Assembly (NCBI GenBank): GCA_903861715.1
Contig: CAIOVI010000011.1
Coordinates: 1-41,957 of the forward strand
Direction of reading: 5' to 3'
DNA: 41,957 nucleotides
DNA from: an uncultured bacterium
GTDB taxonomy: Bacteria > Patescibacteriota > Minisyncoccia > Moranbacterales > GWC2-37-73
Under the pieces are notes generated by a model. The model ran no database searches and was not told the DNA's origin. It worked only from the letters and a program-made list of their open reading frames with translations. Shown piece by piece: positions 33,355 through 41,346 of the stretch. The position numbers and the translations under genes are program-made. How positions within the stretch are numbered: the first letter of the stretch is position 1; every line of letters starts with the position of its first letter.

Positions 33355-34473
33355 ATGCGTATTGCTTTTGTTCATGATTATTTGGTCCAACATGGGGGAG
33401 CCGAAAGGGTGCTGGAATGTTTTTGCGAAATTTTTCCCTATGCCCCAATTTACACCATCGTGCACAACAAGCAGGCCATGCATGGGGCTTTTGAAGACAA
33501 AAGAATCTACACTTCCTATCTGCAAAAAATGCCATTCACCAAAAATTGGCATCGCATTTTTCCATTGCTGATGCCACCAGCCATTGAGCAATTTGATTTT
33601 TCGGCCTATGACGTGGTGGTTTCAGATTCGTCCAGTTATGCCAAGGGCATCATCACGCGGCCCGAGACTTTGCACATTTGCTATATGCACACGCCGATGC
33701 GCTATGCTTGGGATGATTGTCAAAAATATACGCGCGACTTTTATTTCCCACGCTTTGTCAAAAGCATGATTCCTTTTGCCATGAACTACATTCGGCTTTG
33801 GGACAAGGTCAGTGCTGACCGCGTGGACGTGTTCGTGGCCAATTCCAATTTTGTGGCCAATCGCATTCGCAAATATTATCGCAAAGAAGCGTTGGTGGTT
33901 CATCCGCCAGTCGACACCAAAAGATTTTCGCCAGTCATTGGTGGTGTGCAAGAAAACAAACCGTATTTTTTGATGGTGGGAAGACTCATTGCTTACAAGC
34001 GACATGACATCACCATCAAGGCTTTCAATGAATTGGGACTAACACTCAAAATCATTGGTCGGGGTCCAGAAATGAAAAGACTCAAAAAAATGGCCGGACC
34101 AACCATTGAGTTTTTGGGTCGAGTGGATGATGATGAATTGAAAGAATATTATTTGAACTGCCAAGGTTTGGTTTTTCCGCAAGAAGAAGATTTTGGCATC
34201 GTGGCCATGGAAGCCTTGGCTTGTGGCAAACCGCTCGTGGCTTTTCAAGGAGGGGATATTCCTGAACATATGGAAGACAAAACTATGGGCGTTTTTTTCC
34301 AAGAGCAAACCAGCCAGGCTATTGTTGAAGCTGTCAAAAAATTTCAAACAATGTCTTTCGATCCCCAGTACATTTCCAACAAAGTCCAGAAATTCAATCG
34401 AGAAATTTTCAAATCGAGGATGAAGGAGATTATTGAGAATAAGCTCAGGGAGCACATAACACGTAACGCATAA
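33355..34473 (+). CDS. GT4-family glycosyltransferase
   Basis: The 372-residue product has a GT-B fold: N-terminal FVHDYLVQHGGAERVLE (acceptor side) and C-terminal YFLMVGRLIAYKRHDITIKA with FPQEEDFGIVAMEALACGKP, the E-x7-E nucleotide-sugar motif of GT4. It probably adds a sugar in envelope or exopolysaccharide synthesis. The last eight residues (REHITRNA) are encoded by the simple repeat CACATAACACGTAACGCA, so the stop codon is repeat-derived. Donor and acceptor unknown. Confidence 0.9.
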   Translation: MRIAFVHDYLVQHGGAERVLECFCEIFPYAPIYTIVHNKQAMHGAFEDKRIYTSYLQKMPFTKNWHRIFPLLMPPAIEQFDFSAYDVVVSDSSSYAKGIITRPETLHICYMHTPMRYAWDDCQKYTRDFYFPRFVKSMIPFAMNYIRLWDKVSADRVDVFVANSNFVANRIRKYYRKEALVVHPPVDTKRFSPVIGGVQENKPYFLMVGRLIAYKRHDITIKAFNELGLTLKIIGRGPEMKRLKKMAGPTIEFLGRVDDDELKEYYLNCQGLVFPQEEDFGIVAMEALACGKPLVAFQGGDIPEHMEDKTMGVFFQEQTSQAIVEAVKKFQTMSFDPQYISNKVQKFNREIFKSRMKEIIENKLREHITRNA

Positions 34474-34556
34474 CATGGAACATGAAGCATGGGGAATTCA
34501 ATTCCTAATGTCTAATTCCTAATTTCTAATGCCAAATATAGAACGTGAAAGGACCG

Positions 34557-34668
34557 TGTCATGCTGAACTCCATGGCGATGCCGTATGGCTGTCGTGTTT
34601 CAGAATCTACTTTCTTTGCCTCACTAAACTGCCCGTAACCAAGATGCTGAAATAAATTCAGCATGACA
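34557..34668. repeat. Intergenic inverted-repeat element with TGTCATGCTGAA ends
   Basis: TGTCATGCTGAA (34557-34568) and TTCAGCATGACA (34657-34668) are perfectly complementary. Ends resemble those of the element at 6580-6728. Confidence 0.7.
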
Positions 34669-34684
34669 AATTATTTTTAAAAAA

Positions 34685-34714
34685 ACAAACCTATAAATTA
34701 ATATATGGGTTTGT
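34685..34714 (-). terminator. AATTAATA-loop hairpin, copy 2; distal terminator for the minus-strand gene
   Basis: On the minus strand an 11-bp stem ending GGTTTGT is followed by seven T. It shares its loop and inner stem with 10764-10791, with one compensated pair. Confidence 0.55.
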
Positions 34715-34749
34715 CTGCTTGTAGTGATAATTTTTTAAAAATAAAAAAT

Positions 34750-34804
34750 CGCAGAAACTGATTTGCAACTCGTACACTTTCGTGTATGCAAATCAATTTC
34801 TGCG
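34750..34804 (-). terminator. Long terminator hairpin of the minus-strand gene
   Basis: 18-nt arms (34750-34767 and 34787-34804) match at 17 positions, with an internal ACAC-GAAA-GTGT mini-hairpin. On the minus strand ATTTTTTATTTTT follows. The stem ends 10 nt past the stop codon. Confidence 0.85.
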
Positions 34805-34814
34805 GAATGCATTG

Positions 34815-35075
34815 TTAGGGGGTAATTGCATTACTGACTGCAGTCTGTACCTCCCTTATTAACTCTGGAAAATCACTGAGCACAAGTGGCACCGAGCTTT
34901 GATTTATCATGGATAGGGCTAAATCTTCTACGCTCGTATTTCCTATGTTGCCACCCATTTCCCTGAGTATATCAATCGCTTTCGCAATGGTTGCTAACTT
35001 TTCCATTGCTCCTGCTGTTGAAGCAAATTTTGCAATTAGCTCAAATGAGAATACTGGTTTTGTGAAGATAGACAT
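34815..35075 (-). CDS. Orphan 86-residue protein, unknown function
   Basis: This is the only credible minus-strand gene in the window. The product starts MSIFTKPVFSFELIAKFAST and is predicted helical, with no TM, cysteines or known motif; it ends VQTAVSNAITP. It has GGAG 8 nt before the ATG, a consensus promoter (TTGACT-17-TATAAT at 35173-35145), a short leader hairpin and two terminators. These make it an independent transcription unit, which supports expression despite the lack of a recognised family. It separates two glycosyltransferase genes. Confidence 0.75.
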   Translation of the reverse strand: MSIFTKPVFSFELIAKFASTAGAMEKLATIAKAIDILREMGGNIGNTSVEDLALSMINQSSVPLVLSDFPELIREVQTAVSNAITP

Positions 35076-35091
35076 GACCTACTCCGTTTGT

Positions 35092-35105
35092 GGCTATTTT
35101 TAGCC
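35092..35105 (-). promoter_or_regulatory. Leader hairpin of the minus-strand gene
   Basis: GGCTA-TTTT-TAGCC palindrome in the 5' UTR, 10 nt upstream of the GGAG ribosome site. It could influence translation or stability. Confidence 0.45.
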
Positions 35106-35144
35106 GTTTTTAAGGTATGAATTTAGGACTATTTGTAACTGTAA

Positions 35145-35173
35145 ATTATACTCCTTTTCCACCCAAAAGTCAA
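35145..35173 (-). promoter_or_regulatory. Consensus promoter of the minus-strand gene
   Basis: Read on the minus strand: TTGACT, exactly 17 nt, TATAAT. Transcription would start near 35138, leaving a leader of about 60 nt. Confidence 0.8.
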
Positions 35174-35271
35174 GACTACCGCAAAAGCGGGGGATGGTAT
35201 ATGGTTATTAGAGAAAGATATTAGATTCTAAATTATAGATTCTGGAATTTTTATCAATTCATGAATGCATT

Positions 35272-35395
35272 TCTTCCCCCTTTGGAAAAGGGGGATTGAG
35301 GGGGATTCGAAAGCCCAGCTCAAGCAAGGAAAAATTTTCGAATCCCTCCGCGAATGCTGCACTCGCTCGCATTCGCCACTTTTCTGAAGGGAGGA
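35272..35395 (-). repeat. Nested palindromic intergenic element, copy C (inverted)
   Basis: The reverse complement matches copy B closely, including the GCGAATGC / GCATTCGC inner palindrome and the CCTCAATCCCCC block. It lies upstream of the second glycosyltransferase. Confidence 0.78.
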
Positions 35396-35448
35396 ATGAT
35401 ACTTTTTGTAGATTCGTATTTAATTCGTAGTTTCGCATCGGTAATAAT

Positions 35449-36597
35449 ATGAGAGTAGGAATTGACATCCGCTGTTTGGTGGAAGGAAAAAACACGGGAG
35501 TGGAAGAATATACGACCAACATTTTGCATCGGCTTTTTGAGTTGGATCAAAAAAATGATTATGTTTTGTTTATCAATTCTTGGCACGAGCCTAAAGCGCA
35601 GTTGCAACAATTTGAGAAATACAAAAATGTTTCCGTCCAGCAGTTTCACATTCCAAATAAACTTTTGAATTTTTGTTTTTGGTATTTGCGTTGGCCACAG
35701 ATTGACAAAATGCTCGGCGGAGTGGACAAATTTTTCATGCCGAACATCAACTTCTTGGCGCTTTCCAAAGACGCGAAATTAGTTCTGACCATTCATGATC
35801 TTTCTTTTGAAATTTTTCCCGAAACTTTTTCTTTCAAGCGACGTGCTTGGCATCATTTCATCAACACCCGCAGTCTTTGCCAGCGAGCTGAAAAAATTAT
35901 CACCGTTTCTGATTCATCCAAGCAGGATTTGATTAGTTATTATGGCATTGACCCTAGCAAAGTTGAAAGGATTTATAACGCCGTGGCCGATGACATTGAG
36001 CAGCTTGATCGCAACGACCCGCGCTTGATGGCCGTGAAAGAAAAATATCATCTGCCTTTCAATTTCATTTTCTATCTCGGCACGATTGAGCCGCGCAAAA
36101 ACATTCCGGCGATTGTGGCGGCGTTTGATCAATTGAAAACTTTGCAAAATCCACAACTGGATAAGTTTAAGTTGGTGATCGCGGGCGGCAAAGGTTGGGG
36201 CGTGGAGAAAATTCTGACCAAAATGCGCAAGGCTCAAAAAACCGATGATATCATTTTCACCACTTGCATCACCAACCAAGACAAAGCAGCTGTCTACACC
36301 CTGGCTTCAATTTTCGTTTATCCTTCTTTTTTTGAAGGGTTTGGCATTCCAGTGTTGGAAGCGATGCGCTGCGGCGTGCCAGTCATCACTTCCAATGTTT
36401 CTTCGCTGCCAGAAGTGGTGGGTGAGGGCGGGCTCATGGTTGATCCAGACAATCCTAATGAACTTTATTTAGCCATGAAGGAATTGCTGCTCAATAAAGA
36501 TTTTTATGACCAACTCAAAAACAAAGCCCTACGGCAATCAATTCGCTTCAACTGGACAACTTCCGCCCGTCAACTGTTGACGATTCTAGGAAAGTAA
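35449..36597 (+). CDS. GT4-family glycosyltransferase
   Basis: The 382-residue product starts [20 protein letters not shown] (acceptor domain with a GVxxY-like loop) and has [20 protein letters not shown] and [20 protein letters not shown] in the donor-binding half, the mannosyltransferase-like GT4 pattern. Full length. Likely envelope glycan assembly along with the GT at 33355 and the WecG-like enzyme downstream. Sugar specificity unknown. Confidence 0.92.
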   Translation: MRVGIDIRCLVEGKNTGVEEYTTNILHRLFELDQKNDYVLFINSWHEPKAQLQQFEKYKNVSVQQFHIPNKLLNFCFWYLRWPQIDKMLGGVDKFFMPNINFLALSKDAKLVLTIHDLSFEIFPETFSFKRRAWHHFINTRSLCQRAEKIITVSDSSKQDLISYYGIDPSKVERIYNAVADDIEQLDRNDPRLMAVKEKYHLPFNFIFYLGTIEPRKNIPAIVAAFDQLKTLQNPQLDKFKLVIAGGKGWGVEKILTKMRKAQKTDDIIFTTCITNQDKAAVYTLASIFVYPSFFEGFGIPVLEAMRCGVPVITSNVSSLPEVVGEGGLMVDPDNPNELYLAMKELLLNKDFYDQLKNKALRQSIRFNWTTSARQLLTILGK

Positions 36598-36632
36598 ATT
36601 TTCAGCACCTCCCCAAACAATTTATTTGATAC

Positions 36633-36664
36633 TTCACTTCCATAAATCGATTTATGGAAGTGAA
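36633..36664. repeat. Perfect 32-bp palindrome (ACTTCCATA family, copy 4)
   Basis: Arms TTCACTTCCATAAATC / GATTTATGGAAGTGAA meet at ATCGAT with no loop. It contains the same ACTTCCATA core as the three copies at 12139-12721. It lies just upstream of the thpR promoter. Confidence 0.85.
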
Positions 36665-36687
36665 ACTAAAATTAGTATTAGAAAACC

Positions 36688-36715
36688 TTGATTTTTCCTG
36701 CGTCTGTGCTAAAAT
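36688..36715 (+). promoter_or_regulatory. thpR promoter, likely leaderless
   Basis: TTGATT (36688-36693), 16 nt, TAAAAT (36710-36715), with an extended -10 TGC. The ATG at 36722 is 6 nt after the -10. Confidence 0.65.
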
Positions 36716-36721
36716 CGGCTT

Positions 36722-37261
36722 ATGCAAAAGAAAAAAATATTTATTGAAATTCAGCTTCCGGCTCAAACCAAGCGGCGTTTGGCCAAAAGATTTGAACAGT
36801 ATGGCCAATTGCCAATCAAGTGGAGCAAGGAAGACAATTTGCATCTGACCGTGGCTTTTGTGGGCTATGTGGATGAAAGTGTCACGCCGGAAATTTGTGC
36901 CAAGGTTGGACAGGCTGTCGAAAGTCTGGAGTCTTTTGATTTGGAATTGGACAAAATCGAATTTAGCCCAAGTGCAAGTGACCCCAAAATGGTGGTGCTG
37001 AGCGGTCAGCCAAGTGAAGAGCTGCGAATTCTCAACGAAGCCATCGAGGAAGCACTAGGCATGAACAAGGTCGAGCACAAACAATTTAGTCCCAAGATTA
37101 CTTTGGGAAAAATTCGAAAAGAAAAATGGACTGAACTCGAGGAAAAGCCTAGTCTCGAAGAAAAAGTTCATATTATTGTGCCAGTTGACTATGTGAGTGT
37201 GATGGAAAGCAAGGGTGGAGGAGCGGAGTATATTTCACTGGAGGACTGTCCGTTAGCATAG
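36722..37261 (+). CDS. thpR: 2H phosphoesterase, RNA 2',3'-cyclic phosphodiesterase-like (ThpR)
   Basis: The 179-residue product matches the ThpR/LigT 2H family: FIEIQLPAQTKRRL at the start, WSKEDNLHLTVAFVG with the first HxT motif (H41), and a second motif region QFSPKITLGKI. In that second motif the expected His of HxT is Lys (K125), so one of the two catalytic histidines is missing. The enzyme may be inactive or work differently. Neighbours are glycosyltransferases; no RNA ligase is seen. Confidence 0.85.
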   Translation: MQKKKIFIEIQLPAQTKRRLAKRFEQYGQLPIKWSKEDNLHLTVAFVGYVDESVTPEICAKVGQAVESLESFDLELDKIEFSPSASDPKMVVLSGQPSEELRILNEAIEEALGMNKVEHKQFSPKITLGKIRKEKWTELEEKPSLEEKVHIIVPVDYVSVMESKGGGAEYISLEDCPLA

Positions 37262-37341
37262 AACACGTAACACATAACATAGAGCATAGAACAGATGAAA
37301 ATTTAAACATTTTTTGTTCCATGTTCCATGTTCCATGCTTC
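37262..37341. repeat. Simple ACATAACA/GTTCCATG repeat tract
   Basis: Contains variants of AACACATAACATAGA and three tandem GTTCCAT units. It is related to the tracts at 31205 and 34455 and to the insert in gltX. Confidence 0.6.
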
Positions 37342-38046
37342 ATGATGGTGCTTGGCATTGAAATCGACAATCTGACCAAAAAAGAAATTCTTGAAAAGCT
37401 GGAATTTTTTTTGAGTGAAGATAGTTTTCACCAAATTGCTACGATTAATCCAGAATTTATTCTCCGGGCCAAAAAGAATAGAGAATTCAAAGCCATTTTA
37501 AACCAGTGTGATTTGAAAGTGGCTGATGGGATTGGAATCAAATACGCTTTCTCGCGCTTTGGGAAAAAATTGAAAACCACAGTGCCTGGCGCTGACCTGT
37601 TGACGGAAATTTTGCAAATTGCCAATGCCAAAAGACTCAGTGTTTTCCTAGCGATTAACAAAGATGGCCTAAGCTCCTACAAGGAAATAGTTTTAGTATT
37701 AAATAAAAACTATCCAAACATCAACTTTTTCGGCGAAGATATTAATCCAAGAATTACTGATTACCAGTTACTGATTACCAGTTACTCTATTTTGTTTTGC
37801 AACTTCGGGGCTCCGTTTCAGGAAACCTTTATCCAAAGCCAGAAAGATGCTAGAATAAGGATAGCCATGGGAGTCGGAGGTAGCTTTGATTTTCTGACTG
37901 GCAAAATCACGCGCGCCCCTTTTTGGATGCGCCAATTTGGGCTTGAATGGCTATGGCGCTTTGTTCAAGAGCCGAAATATAGAGTCAAGAGAATTTTCAA
38001 GGCAGTGATCGTTTTTCCAATTAAAATTTTGTTTTCAAAAAAATAA
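37342..38046 (+). CDS. WecG/TagA/CpsF-family glycosyltransferase (GT26), with repeat-derived insert
   Basis: The 234-residue product has the family opening VLGIEIDNLTKKEILEKL, TINPEFILRA, VADGIGIKYAFSRFG and the C-terminal GVGGSFDFLTGKITRAP, WMRQFGLEWLWRFVQEPKY. These transfer N-acetylmannosamine-type sugars to lipid-linked GlcNAc in envelope polymer synthesis. Residues 138-148 (ITDYQLLITSY) are encoded by a 14-bp unit repeated 2.4 times, lying just before the conserved FGAPFQE segment. The start is 37342 (or 37345); an upstream ATG lies in a simple repeat. Confidence 0.9.
   Translation: MMVLGIEIDNLTKKEILEKLEFFLSEDSFHQIATINPEFILRAKKNREFKAILNQCDLKVADGIGIKYAFSRFGKKLKTTVPGADLLTEILQIANAKRLSVFLAINKDGLSSYKEIVLVLNKNYPNINFFGEDINPRITDYQLLITSYSILFCNFGAPFQETFIQSQKDARIRIAMGVGGSFDFLTGKITRAPFWMRQFGLEWLWRFVQEPKYRVKRIFKAVIVFPIKILFSKK
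37754..37786 (+). repeat. 14-bp tandem repeat inside the WecG-like gene
   Basis: Unit TTACTGATTACCAG at 37754-37767 and 37768-37781, plus a partial third TTACT. It has an intergenic-type simple repeat character but is in frame. Confidence 0.75.
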
Positions 38047-38047
38047 C

Positions 38048-39613
38048 ATGACTCAAACAGAAAAAAAAGTCAGGGTTCGTTTTGCGCCTTCACCAACGGG
38101 CTATTTGCACATTGGCGGCTTGCGAACGGCACTTTACAACTATCTTTTCGCCAAAAAAAAGGTGGGAACTTTTGTCCTGCGGGTTGAAGACACCGATCAA
38201 AAAAGATTTGTCGAGGGCGCAGTGGAAAATCTCATCCAAGCACTTGAACAAATGGGCTTGAGTTGGGATGAAGGAGTTTACATCATGGATCATGGAACAT
38301 GTAACATAGAACACGAGAAAAAAAATTCAAAAACTTATGCTGGTATAGTTGAAGTTGGTGAATTTGGACCGTATGTGCAGTCAGAAAGATTGGAGCTTTA
38401 CAAAAAATATGCCGAGCAGTTAGTAAAGGACGGAAAAGCTTACTATTGTTTTTGCGACTGCGAAAGGCTGGAACAGATGCGTGAAAAACAGCAACAAGCA
38501 AAATTGCCACCAATGTATGATCGCTATTGTTTGGATAATTTAACCTCTGCAGAAATAGCCCAAAAATTGGCTGAAAAATGTCCGGCGGTTGTTCGCTTGA
38601 AAGTTCCCAAAGATGAAATTATTGAGTTTGAAGATTTGGTGCGAGGCAAAGTGACTTTTGCCAGCAATACGATTGATGATCAGGTGTTGCTCAAATCTGA
38701 TGGTTTTCCGACTTATCATTTGGCCAATGTGGTGGACGATCATTTGATGGAAATTACTGAGGTGATTCGCGGTGAAGAATGGCTTCCAAGCACACCCAAG
38801 CATATCTTGCTTTATCGCGCTTTTGGTTGGCAAGAGCCACAGTTTGCACATATTCCACTGCTGCTAAACGCTGACAAGTCGAAACTTTCCAAACGCCAAG
38901 GCGACGTGGCAGTTGAAGATTATCTACAGAAAGGATATCTGAAAGAGGCTGTCATTAATTTTGTGGCGATGCTTGGCTGGAATCCAGGGGAGGGAAGTGT
39001 GCAGGAGATTTTTTCCATGGCTGAGCTTATCGAAAAATTTGATTTGAAAAAAGTTCACAAAGCTGGCGCCGTTTTTGATTTGAAAAAACTAGATTGGCTT
39101 AATGCGCAATACATCAAAAAATTATCCGTAGATGAATTACACAACAGTGCTAAGACATTTTTTGAGGCAAAAGAATTTTTTGAAACTTGGAACGTAAAAC
39201 GTGCAGTTTGGAGTGTGGCAGAAAAAGAAGAATACCTCAAAAAAGTTTTAGCTATTGAACAAGACCGACTAGCCAATTTGTCTCAGGTGGGAGATGAAAA
39301 TGAATTTTTCTTTAAGGATATAGCTTATGAAAAAAGTTTACTCGCTTGGAAAGAGATGACCGACCAGCAAGTGAAAGAATCTTTGCAAAAATCTTTACAA
39401 GTGCTTGGTGACACGTCAGAATCGCAATGGACACGTGAATTGCTGGAGCAAAACCTACTAGCAGCCGCTGGTGAAAAACGAGGAGAGTTGCTTTGGCCCC
39501 TGCGAGCATGCTTGACTGGCGTGCAAAAATCTCCGTCGCCATTTGATTGCGCTTGGGTGCTCGGAAAAGAAGAAACGCTCAAGCGCTTACAAAGAGCCTT
39601 ACAATTATTTTGA
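38048..39613 (+). CDS. gltX: Glutamyl-tRNA synthetase, with repeat-derived insert
   Basis: Class I synthetase charging tRNA-Glu (and possibly tRNA-Gln). The 521-residue product has RFAPSPTGYLHIGGLRTALY (HIGH-type), VLRVEDTDQKR, and KLSKRQGDVAVEDY (KMSKS-type), and a C-terminal anticodon-binding domain. After LSWDEGV and before FGPYVQSERLELY there is an extra stretch of about 25 residues (78-102, starting YIMDHGTCNIEHEKK), partly encoded by a GGAACATGTAACATAGAACA repeat. The gene starts 1 nt after the WecG-like stop. Confidence 0.96.
   Translation: MTQTEKKVRVRFAPSPTGYLHIGGLRTALYNYLFAKKKVGTFVLRVEDTDQKRFVEGAVENLIQALEQMGLSWDEGVYIMDHGTCNIEHEKKNSKTYAGIVEVGEFGPYVQSERLELYKKYAEQLVKDGKAYYCFCDCERLEQMREKQQQAKLPPMYDRYCLDNLTSAEIAQKLAEKCPAVVRLKVPKDEIIEFEDLVRGKVTFASNTIDDQVLLKSDGFPTYHLANVVDDHLMEITEVIRGEEWLPSTPKHILLYRAFGWQEPQFAHIPLLLNADKSKLSKRQGDVAVEDYLQKGYLKEAVINFVAMLGWNPGEGSVQEIFSMAELIEKFDLKKVHKAGAVFDLKKLDWLNAQYIKKLSVDELHNSAKTFFEAKEFFETWNVKRAVWSVAEKEEYLKKVLAIEQDRLANLSQVGDENEFFFKDIAYEKSLLAWKEMTDQQVKESLQKSLQVLGDTSESQWTRELLEQNLLAAAGEKRGELLWPLRACLTGVQKSPSPFDCAWVLGKEETLKRLQRALQLF
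38291..38314 (+). repeat. Intergenic-type repeat inside gltX
   Basis: GGAACATGTAACATAGAACA with flanks matches the style and words of the intergenic tracts at 31205, 34455 and 37262, but here is read in frame. Confidence 0.7.
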
Positions 39614-39664
39614 TCGTTTGGTAAGCGATTACGTTTATTTCCATTACTACGCTAGCTAATAAAA

Positions 39665-40966
39665 ATGAAAAAAAATAACAAATATCACCCAAAATATCGA
39701 AGGATTTTTCTGCTCAAAGCCATTGCCCTTAGCGCTGTTTTTTCAACCTTTTCTTTGGCACATGCCACGACGCCCATTAGCACTAGCGCTAATTGTGACA
39801 GTGTGACTGCTTGTCTTGATCAAGCTGCAATAGTTCGCAGTATTATTGACATCAAAAAAAAGCAAACTGAAATTATTGGCAACAAAATTTCCTCCACCAA
39901 TTCAAGTTTGCAAGACGTGAAGGCTCAAATTCAAACAACTGGCAATCAAATTGATGATCTTAATGCTCAAATTAATGAGCTTGAAAAACAAATTGAAGCA
40001 AAAAAAACCCTGATTGCTTCCAACAAAGAGCTACTTGTTCAAATGATTCAGGCTTATTATCAAATTAGTCAGACAAATCCAGTGGCAATTTATCTTTCTG
40101 AAGATAACCTGGCCTCTTTTATGGTTAATAAGGATCGCATTTCTCAAACTGGCGATAAGATAAATCAAACTATTGAAAATTTGAATAACCTTAGAGCTCA
40201 AATCCAACAACAAAGCGACCAACTGGCTGAAAAAAAGGCCCAATTGGTTAGTGCTCATCAAGAACTACAAAGCAAGAATGACAATTTCGAAGCCATCAAA
40301 AAACAACAAACTTCTTTATTGGTTCAAACTCAAGGAGAGCAAGCGCAATATTCTCAACTACTAAAAAATATTGAAGAACAAAAAGCTCAGTTGTTGGATA
40401 TCGATCAATTCTTTGCTGCCAGCGGTTTGTCGGCTGATTCTTATCCAAAACCTGATTCAAAATATACTGCTTCAACTGGTTGGTATTTTTCACAAAGAGA
40501 CCCTCAGTGGGGAGGCATGACTATCGGAAACACCAAGACCTTGATGAAAAGTTATGGTTGCGCCGTGACTTCGGTCGCCATGGTTTTCAAGGAGCATGGC
40601 GGTTCAGTCACGCCAGGCAAACTTGCCAAAGAATCAATTTTTTCAGGCGACCTTATCAACTGGCCAAGCAGCTGGGATAATCCAAAATTAAATCTCAGTG
40701 GCGACGGAAAATCACACAAGAATATTGATTGGTCAATCATTGATGCTCAAATAGCGAAAAGTAATCCTGTTATTGTTTATATTGGCAGATCAAATGGTTC
40801 CGGTGGACATTATGTCGTCGTTCATCATAAAGATTCAAAAGGCAAGTATGTGGTGCACGATCCATATTTTGGAGCTAATATTTTTCTGGACACTTCACGC
40901 GCCCTGATTGGCGCCATGGGCTCAAGCAGCTCAACCTACATCGATCAGATGATTATTTATAATTAA
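39665..40966 (+). CDS. Secreted coiled-coil protein with C39-like peptidase/amidase domain
   Basis: The 433-residue product has a basic N-terminus then a hydrophobic signal segment (about 13-34, LLKAIALSAVFSTFSLAHA). A long coiled coil (about 60-245) of the PcsB/CwlO type follows. The C-terminal C39-like papain-fold domain is GWYFSQRDPQWGGMTIGNT, with Cys299 in YGCAVTS, His382 in GGHYVVV and Asp399 in VVHDPYFG. The coiled coil in PcsB-type hydrolases docks to FtsEX; here it suggests regulated cleavage of cell-wall peptides, or of surface peptides. It ends in a clear terminator. Confidence 0.88.
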   Translation: MKKNNKYHPKYRRIFLLKAIALSAVFSTFSLAHATTPISTSANCDSVTACLDQAAIVRSIIDIKKKQTEIIGNKISSTNSSLQDVKAQIQTTGNQIDDLNAQINELEKQIEAKKTLIASNKELLVQMIQAYYQISQTNPVAIYLSEDNLASFMVNKDRISQTGDKINQTIENLNNLRAQIQQQSDQLAEKKAQLVSAHQELQSKNDNFEAIKKQQTSLLVQTQGEQAQYSQLLKNIEEQKAQLLDIDQFFAASGLSADSYPKPDSKYTASTGWYFSQRDPQWGGMTIGNTKTLMKSYGCAVTSVAMVFKEHGGSVTPGKLAKESIFSGDLINWPSSWDNPKLNLSGDGKSHKNIDWSIIDAQIAKSNPVIVYIGRSNGSGGHYVVVHHKDSKGKYVVHDPYFGANIFLDTSRALIGAMGSSSSTYIDQMIIYN

Positions 40967-40992
40967 AAATATTCTTCAGCATTTACTTTTGT

Positions 40993-41026
40993 AAAAATAC
41001 CATGCATGATTGTGTGGTATTTTTTT
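40993..41026 (+). terminator. Intrinsic terminator after the C39-like gene
   Basis: AAAAATACCA (40993-41002) pairs perfectly with TGGTATTTTT (41015-41024), followed by further T. Confidence 0.85.
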
Positions 41027-41310
41027 GAAAAAAATAAAAGTTGAAATTCTTAACTAGCACAAAAAAACCCAACTCTTAGGTTGTGCGACATTAAAATAGG
41101 CGGGTGCTATCTAAATAGGAAATAGTTTTTTTGTCCTGAGTTCAAAAGTGTGAAATTCTAAATTATTTTTTTGATATTGGGTTACCCCAAATAAACACCC
41201 CCTCTTTTATAATCAAGTGTTTTTGAAATTTATTTTTTATTGCTAAAATTTAATTTAAATTTAATTTAAGATTTTGCACTTTAAAGATGTGTCACAAGCA
41301 TTCCAGGAGT

Positions 41311-41346
41311 TGAGCTTTAAAATAGTTGTAACTATAAAAAAGCTCA
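41311..41346. repeat. Nested 8+6-bp hairpin
   Basis: TGAGCTTT and AAAGCTCA form the outer stem, ATAGTT and AACTAT the inner, separated by a symmetric A-rich internal loop. Fourteen pairs in 36 nt. Confidence 0.65.

Noticed and set aside
34909-35103. Plus-strand ORF opposite the orphan minus-strand gene
   Set aside because: The minus-strand gene has promoter, ribosome site and terminators; the plus ORF has none.
31205-38314. CRISPR array from the repeated ACATAACA words
   Set aside because: Units are irregular in length, lack uniform spacers and no cas genes are present.
39175-39210. Possible further repeat insert in gltX (GGAACGTAAAACGTGC)
   Set aside because: Similarity to the intergenic repeat words is too short, and the anticodon-binding region varies naturally.
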